Source: Pseudorasbora parva (Eukaryota > Chordata > Actinopteri > Cypriniformes > Gobionidae). From it: DNA of 64,000 nt. The notes beneath the pieces are model-generated. The model saw only the letters and a program-made list of their open reading frames with translations, ran no database searches and was not told the DNA's origin. The stretch spans positions 4,634,702-4,698,701 of the forward strand of contig NC_090178.1 in assembly GCF_024679245.1 (NCBI RefSeq). Direction: 5' to 3'. Positions 23,006 through 34,084 of the stretch are shown here, piece after piece (the first letter of the stretch is position 1; each line of letters opens with the position of its first letter). The position numbers and the translations under genes are program-made.

Positions 23006-24992
23006 CAGACATCTACAACAAAAACTCAAGTCCGCACAGTGCCGAACACTGGATTTTGATAGCTTAGATAGCTACAACCCATTAGGACTAAGGCTGTTGC
23101 CCCAGCTGTTGTCGTTAATGCAGATTCAGTGGCCCAATGGGTTGGTTTTGTATTCTAGCTAAACGCGCAGCAATAGCCATCTACAACAAAAACTCACGTA
23201 CGCAATATACAGAACACTGGATTCTGATAGTTATGATTACTATGTAACATACCCGCCTGAAGGCGCAAATCCGGATGAGAGACGTAGATATGATCCAGGA
23301 GTGTGCGCTTTTGGTCGTTGCTGTGGTGATCAGTAAGTGCTATTCTGTATTGGTCAAGTGCAAATGGAAAAGATGTGTCTTAAGATGTTTTTTAAGAATG
23401 GCTACAGACTCGGCAGCACGAATTGAGATCGGCAGGTCATTCCACCAGGTAGGAACGGTCCAGGAAAATGTCCGTGAGAGCGATTTCATGCCTCTTTGGG
23501 ATGGAACCACGAGGCGCCGCTCGTTCGCAGAACGCAAGCTTCTGGAGGGTGTGTAAGTCTGAGCAAGTGAATTTAGGTATATTGGTGCCAAGCCAGAGGT
23601 TGTTTTGTAGGCGATAACTAGTGCCTTGAATTTGATGCGAGCAGCCATTGGCAACCAGTGCAGTTTGATGAAGAGAGGCGTAACATGCGCTCTCTTCGGC
23701 TCATTAAAAACCACTCTCGCCGCTGCATTCTGGATCAGCTGCAAGGGTTTGATAGTGCATGCTGGAAGCCCAGCCAGAAGAGCATTACAATAATCCAGTC
23801 TGGAGAGAACAAGAGCTTGAACCAGGAGTTGTGCAGCCTGTTCTGATAGGAAGGGTCTAATCTTTCTAATGTTGTATAAAGCAAATCTGCAGGACCGGGC
23901 TGTTGCAGTAATGTGGTCAGTGAAGTTTAACTGGTCATCAATCACAACTCCAAGGTTTCTTGCTGTCCTTGATGGAGTTATGGTCGATGAACCAAGCTGA
24001 ATGGAGAAATTTTGATGAAGTGCTGGGTTGGTTGAGAAAACAAGTAATTCTGTCTTTGCAAGATTGAGTTTAAGATGATGCTCTTTCATCCAGTCAGAAA
24101 TGTCTGTCAGACAGGCAGCGATACGAACACTGACTGTAGGATCATCTGGTTGAAATGAGAAGTAGAGTTGAGTGTCATCCGCATAGCAGTGATAGGAGAA
24201 GCCGTGTTTCTGAATGACAGAACCTAATGATGACATGTAGATGGAGAAGAGAAGTGGTCCAAGGACTGAGCCCTGGGGAACCCCAGTAGCTAGATTATAA
24301 GACTTAGACACTTCACCTCTCCATGACACCCTGTAGGACCTACCAGAGAGGTAAGACCTGAACCACTGGAGAGCAGATCCTGAGATCCCCGTCCTCTTAA
24401 GTGTTGACAGGAGGATCTGGTGGTTAACTGTGTCAAAAGCAGCAGACAGATCCAGCAGAATGAGCACTGAGGATTTGGAAGCTGCTTTTGCCAGTCTCAG
24501 TGCCTCAGTTACCGAGAGCAAGGCCGTCTCAGTCGAATGGCCGCTTTTGAAGCCGGATTGGTTGTTGTCTAGGAGGTTGTCCTGTTCAAGAAACCTAGAG
24601 AGTTGATTGAACACAACTCGCTCAAGGGTCTTTGCAATGAAAGGCAGAAGGGATACCGGTCGGTAGTTTTCTAAAAGTGCTGGATTCAGAGAGGGTTTCT
24701 TAAGCAGTGGGGTTACCCGAGCCTGCTTAAATGCTGTGGGAAAGGTTCCCGTGTGAAGAGAAGTGTTGACAATGTGAGTGAGTGCAGGAGTGATTGAAGA
24801 AGAAATAGCCTGAAGGAGGTGAGTGGGAATAGGATCAAGTGGACAGGTAGTAGGGTGATTGGAAAGGATGAGTTTAGAAATATCTGCCTCGGAGAGTGGA
24901 GTGAAGGATGGAAGCGTGTTCGTGTTAGTTGTTGAGATGTGCGTGTCAACTGATAACTGTAAGCAAGCACTACACGATGTTTTTGAATGCAT
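22811..24992 (-). mobile_element. L2-clade LINE, 5'-truncated
   Basis: The minus-strand 3' end carries the typical fish L2 wording AGCAGACGCTTTTATCCAAA (about 22841 on the plus strand) with a TTTACATT-rich tail. A poly(T) run lies at about 22966-23001. The ORF covers the reverse transcriptase and C-terminal region. The endonuclease part is missing, as expected after incomplete reverse transcription. Confidence 0.87.
23340..24992 (-). CDS. L2-type LINE reverse transcriptase (ORF2, N-terminally truncated)
   Basis: A 550-codon open frame without stops. RT motifs appear in order: CPLDPIPTHLL, ENYRPVSLLP, LLDLSAAFDTVNH (catalytic Asp), GVPQGSVLGPLLF, YADDTQLYF (catalytic Asp pair) and LNLAKTELLVF. 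The C-terminal part has LHWLPMAARIKFKALV and a tail of TWWNDLPISIR and LKKHLKTHLF. YADDTQLY together with the LHWLP block is characteristic of L2-related LINEs. The missing apurinic endonuclease domain would sit upstream. The first Met is not a true start. An intact frame suggests a young insertion, but it cannot retrotranspose alone. Confidence 0.9.
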   Translation of the reverse strand: MHSKTSCSACLQLSVDTHISTTNTNTLPSFTPLSEADISKLILSNHPTTCPLDPIPTHLLQAISSSITPALTHIVNTSLHTGTFPTAFKQARVTPLLKKPSLNPALLENYRPVSLLPFIAKTLERVVFNQLSRFLEQDNLLDNNQSGFKSGHSTETALLSVTEALRLAKAASKSSVLILLDLSAAFDTVNHQILLSTLKRTGISGSALQWFRSYLSGRSYRVSWRGEVSKSYNLATGVPQGSVLGPLLFSIYMSSLGSVIQKHGFSYHCYADDTQLYFSFQPDDPTVSVRIAACLTDISDWMKEHHLKLNLAKTELLVFSTNPALHQNFSIQLGSSTITPSRTARNLGVVIDDQLNFTDHITATARSCRFALYNIRKIRPFLSEQAAQLLVQALVLSRLDYCNALLAGLPACTIKPLQLIQNAAARVVFNEPKRAHVTPLFIKLHWLPMAARIKFKALVIAYKTTSGLAPIYLNSLAQTYTPSRSLRSANERRLVVPSQRGMKSLSRTFSWTVPTWWNDLPISIRAAESVAILKKHLKTHLFHLHLTNTE

Positions 24993-25790
24993 TAGAGAGA
25001 ACGATTACGTGTGTGAATAAGTGCTACCTTCAAATGTGCTTTCACGCGATCATATTCAGTATGTAGAAGGTAAAAAAAATATCCCGCCCATGCCCATCGC
25101 TAGGGCTGGGCGATATGGAGCAAAAAATATATCTCGATATACGATATATATCTCGATATCTTTACAGGAAAAATAACCCCCTAAAAACTACAGCAAAAAC
25201 AAATATGCCTTATACCACAAATTCTTTTTTTTTTTTATTGAAGTGCAAAGAGGTAGTCAGTTCATGTAGGAACAAAGTGCTTTTGCGACATTTAAAAAAA
25301 AACTCCCTGATTACATAAATAATAATAATTTAACTGTAAAAGAAAATAAATAATATTGCCTTCTTTTCATTTATTTCATGCCTTCAAAAGATGAATCAAA
25401 GACTCCCTTTTTTACACTTAAAGTAAACAGTAAGCATTTTGCAGAAATATGGGGCATGACTGAGATATAAATAAGCTGATTTTGTCATAACACCACTTCC
25501 TGTTAAATTTGTATCAAAATTCAAACAGTGATGTTTGTCATGTGTTTGACCAAATTCAAACTCATCATGAGGATCATGTAGGCTACACATGAGCTGAATT
25601 TCACTTCTTTTCCAGTTACAGACCGAAAAATGAATGTCAGAAGGTAGGCTATATGATATTATATGATACAGTACAACTTACAGAAGAGCACTGCGTGTCT
25701 CAGGGCACCCAGGATGTCGCGTTTTTCCCTCTTGGTTAAAACATGAATAGACCTATTCATCATAATCCCGTGATAAAGCTGACAAAATAA

Positions 25791-26698
25791 TAGGGGTGTC
25801 AACAATAATCGATTCGGCGATGCATCGCGATGCGGGGCATGAACGATTCAGCATCGATGCGGCAAAGTGCCATAATCGATTATGTGCAATTCCCCTTTAT
25901 TCCACAAGGTGGAAATGTCTGACACCCAATGATGAAGTGACGTTTCACTCATAGTTACCTCTGACAGAAAACGAAACAATAATTATAATCTGCAAAACTT
26001 GAAATGGGTTAGTGATTTACTTCAGAGAGCAAGTACTAAACACAATCATATGTTAGTGTCAGTGTCTCTTGATGATGGATGTGGTCAAGAAGCTGTCAGT
26101 GATCAAAATATTGATTTTGAAGACGTTGAAAATGAGTTTGGAGAATATGCTCGAGATGGCGAATATGAGGCAGATGCTGAATATACTGGTAAACGAGCTC
26201 TGACGAGGTCATATGATGATGGCATTAAACATCTGCTCAAACTGAATCCTTCCAAGCTCCAAAAGGTAACGAAATAGGTTTTATTTTATTCTTCTGTAGC
26301 TGCTACTCTAAAATCAGGAGTTTTATATATTATCACGACAGGTAGAGGTCTATCCATGTTAAATATAGATCTGGGTCGCTAACGACCTGAATCCGTAAGA
26401 ATGTTTGGTGAAACAGTCATGCATTTAAGGGTTAATTGCATTTTATTTAATTTTATTTAATTACATTTTATTTTATTTAATAACTTTTATGTCAAAGATA
26501 CAGGAGACACATAGCAGCCAATACAATCTGTTGTTTAATATCTGCTTGTATTGCCTCATGACTGATGAAAAATTTGCTTTGTGTGCAGTAGAATTTTGAT
26601 GCATCACAATGCATCGTAGAATCGAATTGAATCGAATCGTTACCTGGTGAATCGTAATCGAATCGAATCGTGTCAGGCAGTGCCAATGCACACCCCTA
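25791..26698. mobile_element. Nested hAT-like element TAGGGGTGTCAACAATAATCG
   Basis: 908 bp. It starts TAGGGGTGTCAAC and ends TGCACACCCCTA. The 8-bp target duplication CAAAATAA is perfect (25783-25790 and 26699-26706). Near both ends are ATCGATTCG/ATCGAATCG repeats. It carries an exon-like open segment (26026-26265) and no transposase. Confidence 0.9.
26026..26265 (+). other. Exon-like open segment inside a hAT element
   Basis: 240 bp, exactly 80 codons, between a plausible acceptor (TTTACTTCAG|AG) and donor (AAAAG|GTAACG). It reads RASTKHNHMLVSVSLDDGCG, then an acidic stretch (IDFEDVENEFGEYARDGEYE) and SYDDGIKHLLKLNPSKLQK. I do not recognise the protein. It could be a captured host exon, a relic of the element's own protein, or chance. 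Confidence 0.35.
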
Positions 26699-27747
26699 CA
26701 AAATAATAATAGTAATGATATTGCAATACTTTTTAAATGTTTTCAAATGATATGCGATCATTTTGACATTTTAACCGAAAACCATGCGATCAGTTAGACA
26801 TAGATCATAAACTGGCATGATTGCGACTGCGAGTGCGTCTCGCACCAATAGTGTCAGTCACCTGACTGTGGGTGAAACTTGCGATTTGTACTATGATGAA
26901 CATTAATATTTCTTTATGAATTTTAGCAATCAGTTGTGTTAGAAGGAAAACATGGTCTCTAAAATGAGTCCTGAACAACGCGCGCGCTTGTCAACATGAT
27001 AACTAATCCTCACCTGGTTGCGGACGCCGCCGTGTTCAATGAGACAACACGCAAGGGGAGGGGGAACAAAAGCAAGAGGCGGAAGGCGCGCGAGCACAAC
27101 ACAGAGAAGGCAAACAAGCAAAGTGGCGGAATCAGAATTAAATATAAACAATGTATCGATATATACGATATGTCCAAATCCATATCGAGTTGAAAAAATA
27201 TCTCGATATATTTTAAATATCGAGATATCGCCCACCCCTACCCATTGCCGTGATCATCTTTATCAAGCTTGTTGTTTAATGTGTGAGTTCTGAACACTGC
27301 ACTATGCTTATTTAAATCTTTTAGTTTCTACACATATTAGGCTACATATTCCTCATGTCTGAGAGACAAGCCTTCTGAGTTTCAGTTTATTTTAAACGCG
27401 CTTCTTGTTGCTCCCCCACGTGGAGAAGAGCGCACATTCAGCGCTTGCATCTCCCCGTTATGGTAAGAGGCGGGACCTTTCCGGGCAAAGTGCGCTAAGC
27501 TGCTGTCCAATCACAACACGGGAAGCGCTGGCCCAATCAGAACTCATTACGTGTTTCTGAAGGAGGGACTTCATAGAACAAGGAAATCATCAGGCCGTTT
27601 TTAGGACAGAGGAAACAGCGCTGTACAGATAAGTAAATTGTGTGAAAAATACTGGGGGGTTTTACACGCGAAACATGAACTTATGTTATACTGCACACTG
27701 TAAACACAATCAAAGCTTCGCAAACACGCCAAGAACGGGACCTTTAA

Positions 27748-28529
27748 AGCCGTTAAACTCTGGGAAAGTTTTCAGTGATCGAATTCCTTCAAACAGTCCA
27801 AAACAGTGCTAATGTAAAGAAGGCCAGGCTGATCACATCACACATATCAGAGAGAATAGAGACTCGTGTTTAGTGAATTATTCATTCCGGTGTGCTTTGC
27901 TGTAAAACACGAGCTCTGTCGTATTTTGCGATTGTTTCTGGAAAGAGTTGGTGACGTAAGCGTGTGAGAGTCTAATGTACAAACACACATGAAATGATGT
28001 TGCACGCTCGGAAACGCACGACACACAGTACATTTGCGTTGTTTCCACACATACTCAAAAAGGATAATGTTTGATTTGTGTGTTTAGTAATCGTAGGTTT
28101 ATGCAGTCAAAGCGGTGGATTTAAGAGGTTTTTTTGGCATCTCCGTGTGCTCCTGTTCGGTGTCACAGCCTGTGATACTGTACAGGAGTAAAATGAAAAG
28201 TCATTTATTGTTGTTGCTCTGCACACACACTATACACTACACTGAATTCTGCAAAGGTTTTTTTTTATGTAATGTTTTTTTTCATGGGTGCTTAGGTGTG
28301 TATTAATGTATTATATTTGGTTACTTGGTGTCATTTTGGAGTCTTCAATGATCCTTGAAGGTTGAAGAAAACAGTTTTGTGAGAAAACCCTTCAATCTTA
28401 TCGTTTACTTTGGATACAGCAAATGAATGGTTAATGAGATAAATGGCATATTGATAATTTCACGGCAAGTGTGTGATTAATCACGATAAAAAAAAAAAAG
28501 AATTACATATACACACATGCATACATTAC

Positions 28530-28530
<1 letters not shown>
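27748..28530. other. Intronic sequence, nothing recognised
   Basis: No long frame or inverted ends. Confidence 0.5.

Positions 28531-28570
<40 letters not shown>
28531..28570. repeat. (AT)n(AC)n microsatellite
   Basis: An AT run followed by an AC run, directly abutting a Tc1 terminus. Confidence 0.95.
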
Positions 28571-29955
28571 GGAGGAAAATAAGTATTTGAACACCCTGCT
28601 ATTTTGGAAGTTCTCCCACTTGGAAATCATGGAGGGTCTGAAATTGTCATCATAGCTGCATGTCCACGGTGAGCGACATAATCCAGAAATCACAATGTAT
28701 GATTTTTTTTTTACTATTTATTTGTATGATACAGCTGCAAATAAGTATTTGAACACCTGAGGATATCAATGTTGATATTTGGTACAGTAGCCTTTGTTTG
28801 CAATTACAGAGGTCAAACGTTTCCTGTAGTGTTTCACCACCTTGTGGAGGTGTACAATTTTGTCTCTAGTGTCTTTGGACAGCTCTTTGGTCTTGGCCAT
28901 GTTGGTAGTTGGATTCTTACTGGTTGTATGGGGTGGACAGGTGTCTTTATGCAGCTAACGACCTCAAACAGGTGCAGCTAATTTAGGATAATAAATGGAG
29001 TGGAGGTGGACATTTTAAAGGCAGACTAAAGCCTAGTTCACACTGCCCGATTTTTGCCCCGATTTTGAGTCGCCGACAGGTTTTGTGAAATCGCCGACAA
29101 ATGCCCGAGATCACAGGCAAATCGGTGCTCGTGCACGCGAGTGACAATCACGCAGTGTGAATAATCAAAGACGCGATCAGAGAGAATCGCCGACGCCGGT
29201 GAGATATTTGGCATGCTAAATATCTGGACCTGTCGGCGATTCAAACTCCTGCTGTGTGAACAGCGTTCTGACTGAAAATTACATCGGCGATGACCGACAG
29301 CCAATGAAAGAGTGAGATACAGGGCAGCAGGAGGTTCAGGGAGGAGTTATAAAGCAGAATTTCAGTATTTTAATAGATATATTTACAATTCTATCAAACA
29401 GAAACAAAGGCCAAACATTTGCACATCCAGCCACAGCAGCAGCACATTAAATAATTATTTATTTACCTCAAACTGTCTTTGCAGAACACAATCCTTGCTC
29501 CCTCTGTCTCTCCAACAATTTCTTCCGCCATAATCTTTTTTCTTTTTCTCCACAAATCAGCGCACATACAATTTGAAGCAAACTTTGTGCAGTTTGTCAT
29601 TTTTAATAACAATTCCAAGTCTCGCGCGAGAACTCCGGTCTGACGCACGTGTGATCTCGCGTTGTTTACTTGTCACATCGCACGTGTGTTTGGGAAACGT
29701 AGTTTGCGCACCGGAGAGCGAGAGAGTTGTTGGCGATTCTTCCTCTTGTTCAGTCATGCAGTGTGAACTCCTCTGTCGTCAAACCATCGTGCAGTGTGAA
29801 CACAGCAGTGACTGAATGATACCCCAGATAGTCATGCAGTGTAAATAGAGCAGTGACCCGACGAGTTTGAAAATCGTGCAGTCTGAACTAGGCTTTACAG
29901 GTCTATGAGGGTCAGAATTATAGCTGATAGACAGGTGTTCAAATACTTATATAGA
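28571..29955 (-). mobile_element. Tc1 internal-deletion derivative
   Basis: The left end GGAGGAAAATAAGTATTTGA and right end CAGGTGTTCAAATACTTATA are the inverted ends of the family also seen at 50722. On the minus strand only the transposase start remains (from the ATG at 28898-28900: [20 protein letters not shown], then unrelated wording after about 40 codons). The core is deleted. A MITE (29029-29895) interrupts its 5' flank. Confidence 0.8.
29029..29895. mobile_element. MITE AAGCCTAGTTCACACTGC
   Basis: 867 bp. The ends AAGCCTAGTTCACACTGC and GCAGTCTGAACTAGGCTT are inverted copies with TA on both sides. The related Tc1 at about 50942-50963 has the empty site (complement reads GGCAGACTAACAGGTC), which fixes the insertion point. 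The interior has several CGCCGAC and ATCGCCGA motifs. Confidence 0.88.
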
Positions 29956-29956
29956 C

Positions 29957-30715
29957 TATATATAGCATTTATTTAATTAAAAATGCAGTAAAAAACGTAA
30001 TACAATAAAACAATATTCTGATGTACATCATCTGTTCGCTAAATGAATATATAGTAAAGTGTCATTTATTTCTGTGATCAAAGCTGAATTTATCATCATT
30101 ACTCCAGTCTTCAGTGTCACTCATCATTCTCATATTAGGATTTGATGCTCAACAAACATTTAATGATTATTATCAGTGTTGAAAACAGTTTTGTTGCTCA
30201 TGATCATGCTGCTTCATTTTTGTGGAAACCACCATACCATTCAAACATTTTTGGTCAAATTAAAAAAGAGAAATTAATACTTATGTTGATCAGACATAGG
30301 CTACATTTAATTGATCACAAGTGATATTTTTAATATTACAAAAGATAATTTATTTAATAAATGCTGTCCATTGAACCTTCTCATCAAAGAATCCTGAAAA
30401 ATAAAATGTATCATGGTTTCCACAACATTTTTAAGCAGCACAACTGTTTTCAACACAGATAATAATCAAAAATGTTTCTTGATTATGAAATCCTCATATG
30501 AGAATGATTAGTGAAGGATCATGTGACACTGAAGAGTGGAGTAATGATGATAAATTCAGCTTTCATCACAGGAATAAATCACACTTTACTATATTCACAT
30601 AGAAAAAGGCTGCTTTCATTTGTAATGGTATTTCACAATATTACTGTTTTAACTGTATTTTTGATTAAATAAATGCAGCTTTGGTCAGCAGAAGATAAAC
30701 ATTTCAAAAGCTGTC
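29957..30715. repeat. Long inverted repeat (foldback)
   Basis: The left arm, about 29965-30235, includes AAAGCTGAATTTATCATCAT, TACTCCAGTCTTCAGTGTCA and TTTTTGTGGAAACCA. Its complement appears at about 30412-30690 (CATGGTTTCCACAACATTTT; GTGACACTGAAGAGTGGAG; GCTTTCATCACAGGAATAAA). The loop is about 175 bp. It is recognisable as two opposed copies of a very common cyprinid repeat. Confidence 0.85.
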
Positions 30716-30810
30716 AGTTAGCACTGCATTATTCATATGATATAGGTCTACTTTATAGTCAATAAATAGCCTACATTGAGATGGCTTGAAAATCACACAT
30801 AAAGCATATA

Positions 30811-32441
30811 CAGTCTTGTTCAAAATAATAGCAGTACAATGTGACTAACCAGAATAATCAAGGTTTTTAGTATATTTTTTATTGCTACGTGGCAAACAAG
30901 TTACCAGTAGGTTCAGTAGATTGTCAGAAAACAAACAAGACCCAGCATTCATGATATGCACGCTCTTAAGGCTGTGCAATTGGGCAATTAGTTGAAAGGG
31001 GTGTGTTCAAAAAAATAGCAGTGTCTACCTTTGACTGTACAAACTCAAAACTATTTTGTACAAACATTTTTTTTTTTTCTGGGATTTAGCAATCCTGTGA
31101 ATCACTAAACTAATATTTAGTTGTATGACCACAGGTTTTTAAAACTGCTTGACATCTGTGTGGCATGGAGTCAACCAACTTGTGGCACCTCTCAGCTGTT
31201 ATTCCACTCCATGATTCTTTAACAACATTCCACAATTCATTCACATTTCTTGGTTTTGCTTCAGAAACAGCATTTTTGATATCACCCCACAAGTTCTCAA
31301 TTGGATTAAGGTCTGGAGATTGGGCTGGCCACTCCATAACATTAATGTTGTTGGTTTGGAACCAAGACTTTGCCCGTTTACTAGTGTGTTTTGGGTCATT
31401 GTTTTGTTGAAACAACCGTTTCAAGGGCATGTCCTCTTCAGCATAGGGCAACATGGCCTCTTCAAGTATTTTAACATATGCAAACTGATCCATGATCCCT
31501 GGTATGCGATAAATAGGCCCAACACCATAGTAGGAGAAACATGCCCATATCATGATGCTTGCACCTCCATGCTTCACTGTCTTCACTGTGTACTGTGGCT
31601 TGAATTCAGAGTTTGGGGGTCGTCTCACAAACTGCCTGTGGCCCTTGGACCCAAAAAGAACAATTTTACTCTCATCAGTCCACAAAATGTTCCTCCATTT
31701 CTCTTTAGGCCAGTTGATGTGTTCTTTGGCAAATTGTAACCTCTTCTGCACATGCCTTTTTTTTAACAGAGGGACTTTGCGGGGGATTCTTGAAAATAGA
31801 TTAGCTTCACACAGACGTCTTCTAACTGTCACAGTACTTACAGGTAACTCCAGACTGTCTTTGATCATCCTGGAGGTGATCATTGGCTGAGCCTTTGCCA
31901 TTCTGGTTATTCTTCTATCCATTTTGATGGTTGTCTTCCGTTTTCTTCCACGTCTCTCTGGTTTTGCTCTCCATTTTAAGGCATTGGAGATCATTTTAGC
32001 TGAACAGCCTATCATTTTTTGCACCTCTTTATAGGTTTTCCCCTCTCTAATCAACTTTTTGATCAAAGTACGCTGTTCTTCTGAACAATGTCTTGAACGA
32101 CCCATTTTCCTCAGCTTTCAAATGCATGTTCAACAAGTGTTGGCTTCATCCTTAAATAGGGGCCACCTGATTCACACCTGTTTCTTCACAAAATTGATGA
32201 CCTCAGTGATTGAATGCCACACTGCTATTTTTTTGAACACACCCCTTTCAACTAATTCAACTAATTGCCCAATTGCACAGCCTTAAGAGCGTGCATATCA
32301 TGAATGCTGGGTCTCATTTGTTTTCTGAGAATCTACTGAACCTACTGGTAACTTATTTGCCACGTAGCAATAAAAAATATACGAAAAACCTTGATTATTC
32401 TGGTTAGTCACATTGTACTGCTATTATTTTGAACAAGACTG
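30811..32441 (-). mobile_element. Full-length Tc1 element with about 220-bp inverted ends
   Basis: It starts CAGTCTTGTTCAAAATAATA and ends with the exact inverse, with TA on both sides (30809-30810 and 32442-32443). The inverted ends are nearly identical for about 220 bp. They contain a second internal copy of TTCAAAAAAATAGCAGTG near 31007 and, inverted, near 32222, an IR/DR layout. Length is 1631 bp with one 331-codon ORF. Confidence 0.93.
31110..32105 (-). CDS. Tc1 transposase with altered catalytic Asp
   Basis: 331 residues, uninterrupted, from [20 protein letters not shown]. Helix-turn-helix regions are [20 protein letters not shown] and, further on, [20 protein letters not shown]. The GRKRKT motif stands in the linker. 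Catalytic motifs are LWTDESK (first Asp) and [10 protein letters not shown] (Glu, DD34E spacing). The second catalytic position, Asp in DNDPKH of active family members, is Asn here ([10 protein letters not shown]; codon AAC). Such a change should abolish strand transfer, although the frame is otherwise intact. The DNA-binding half could still bind the ends. Confidence 0.92.
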   Translation of the reverse strand: MGRSRHCSEEQRTLIKKLIREGKTYKEVQKMIGCSAKMISNALKWRAKPERRGRKRKTTIKMDRRITRMAKAQPMITSRMIKDSLELPVSTVTVRRRLCEANLFSRIPRKVPLLKKRHVQKRLQFAKEHINWPKEKWRNILWTDESKIVLFGSKGHRQFVRRPPNSEFKPQYTVKTVKHGGASIMIWACFSYYGVGPIYRIPGIMDQFAYVKILEEAMLPYAEEDMPLKRLFQQNNDPKHTSKRAKSWFQTNNINVMEWPAQSPDLNPIENLWGDIKNAVSEAKPRNVNELWNVVKESWSGITAERCHKLVDSMPHRCQAVLKTCGHTTKY

Positions 32442-32443
32442 TA

Positions 32444-34001
32444 TATTGTCGCAATCGTCTGATTGTCGTCGTCACGTTTCATCACTCATAACGATTGTTT
32501 TCCTTCAGCTCCAGCTCCAGTGACAAAGTTTCTACGAATCCGCTAGAGAAAGCTCTCTTTAGCGTCCCTGTTAACTTGCCCGCCCTCGCGCAGGTAATGC
32601 CGGTTCATATCCCGCTCGGAGCGGGTCGACTAGGATCGGGGAGACCCAGTTAACATGCGGAGGATGAAAGTACACTTTATTAAAAGTGCAGGGGACACGT
32701 CCCGTAATCTACGCCCATGCTTGAATTGAACACTAAGCTTGCTTACTTCCATCCGTCAGACTCGCGTGGTATCTCGATAGCCAGGCATCTCATTCAATGG
32801 CGAGCTGACGCTGTGTGCTTCAAGATTCTGATGCAAGTGAGCGAAGATTCCAATTGGCCCAGAGAAATGTCAGTTATAAGAATTATCCAATAGTGTTTCG
32901 CATGTCTAGTCTACAGAACTGTAGACCCCCCCACCCCGCAAAAAAAAAACTCTTCGGTTCTACGCGATTCACGTATATGAGCCAATTGACCAAGAAAACG
33001 GCGATTGTCGCCGAAAAGCGACAAGTTTGCAGATATGGTTGTTGATTAAAGTTGAAACTTTGATGAAAACATGTTGTGTTTGGGGTTGCGCCGTAGGATT
33101 GTATCGATTTCCTTCAGAAAAAAAGTAAATATATCCATCAAAACCTGTGGGTGAGGAGGCTAAAGTGAGTGGACGTCGTCAAAAGTGGCGCTACAGAGAA
33201 GTATTCTCAAAACGGTCCATCTACAAAATCATAGCAGAGCATAATTATCTTCAGCTGGGGAAATTCAAGACTAATATTAGTAAACTTTAGATCTCTTTTA
33301 AAGATCGAACTCACTGCCTGAAGTAAAAGTAGGAAGAGACCGAACTTCTAGTGTCATGCAGACGACTGATCAAATGTCAATGGAAGAAATAGGAAAAGCA
33401 AAACATGTTGTCGGCTGATGTATGATTGATGCGAGTACCACACTGGCTTCATCATCACCGCGAGTTTAGTTTGAGTGAATGCCTAACGTTAGCGGAGTAG
33501 CGCTAGTCTACAGAACGCTATCCTCTTGACCGTCAGAAGCTCACATCTGTGCCATCTGATCCGACCCCGACCGAGCAACAGAAAACCATCATAGCATTTT
33601 TGAGTTAGATAACAGGGAAATAGACGATCTACGATAGCCCAACATATTGTAAGTCAAACAGCAACAGTCACTAAAATAACTACTCAGTGGTAGGCTGAGG
33701 CTCATTTAAAAATTATGGTATTAGACTAGCGCTACATCTACTGGAGCAAGGTTAGGCATTTCATGTATCGCTATCTCCTGAATTAGTTAATCAGTCCCTC
33801 AATAATCATGTTAACTGTCTGAATCCCGAGCAATTTACTAGCGTTGCCATCAGAACCCTTCGGCTTTTGCCACCCAGAAGAACGTTTATTACTGTTGTGA
33901 CGTCATGCTGAATTGTCCTATAGTTTAAAAAAAAAAACATGTATTGTGACTTCAGGATTTTTTTTTTTTGATTATGTCTCACAGTGGACATGCACCTACG
34001 A
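32444..34001. other. Intronic sequence of unknown nature
   Basis: Moderate GC, no long frame. About 33066-33125 on the plus strand reads KTCCVWGCAVGLYRFPSEKK, reminiscent of a THAP zinc-finger start, then stops at once. About 32625 has the palindrome-like CCCGCTCGGAGCGGG. No firm feature is called. Confidence 0.4.

Positions 34002-34081
<80 letters not shown>
34002..34081. repeat. (AT)n microsatellite, left part
   Basis: About 80 bp of pure AT. It continues after two insertions at 35665-35678 and 38508-38560. Confidence 0.97.

Positions 34082-34084
<3 letters not shown>

Larger units (their letters stand above)
25101..27240. mobile_element. hAT-like element TAGGGCTGGGCGATAT
   Basis: The ends are TAGGGCTGGGCGATAT and ATATCGCCCACCCCTA. 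The 8-bp flanks CCCATCGC (25093-25100) and CCCATTGC (27241-27248) match at 7 of 8 positions, fitting an aged hAT target duplication. The interior has multiple ATCTCGATAT runs. A second hAT sits inside it (25791-26698). Confidence 0.8.
22475..27743. mobile_element. TTAA-flanked composite element
   Basis: Left end AGGTCCCATTCTTTGCG, right end GCCAAGAACGGGACCT, with TTAA on both sides (22471-22474 and 27744-27747). The original element is probably only about 1 kb: 22475-22810 plus about 27241-27743. The rest is a LINE and a hAT inserted later. The right part keeps AGAGGCGGGACCTTTCCGG and CCAATCACAACACGGGAAGC. Confidence 0.75.

Noticed and set aside
32615..32645. LTR or tRNA-like element at CCCGCTCGGAGCGGG
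   Set aside because: A short palindrome with no paired terminus, primer-binding site or cloverleaf.
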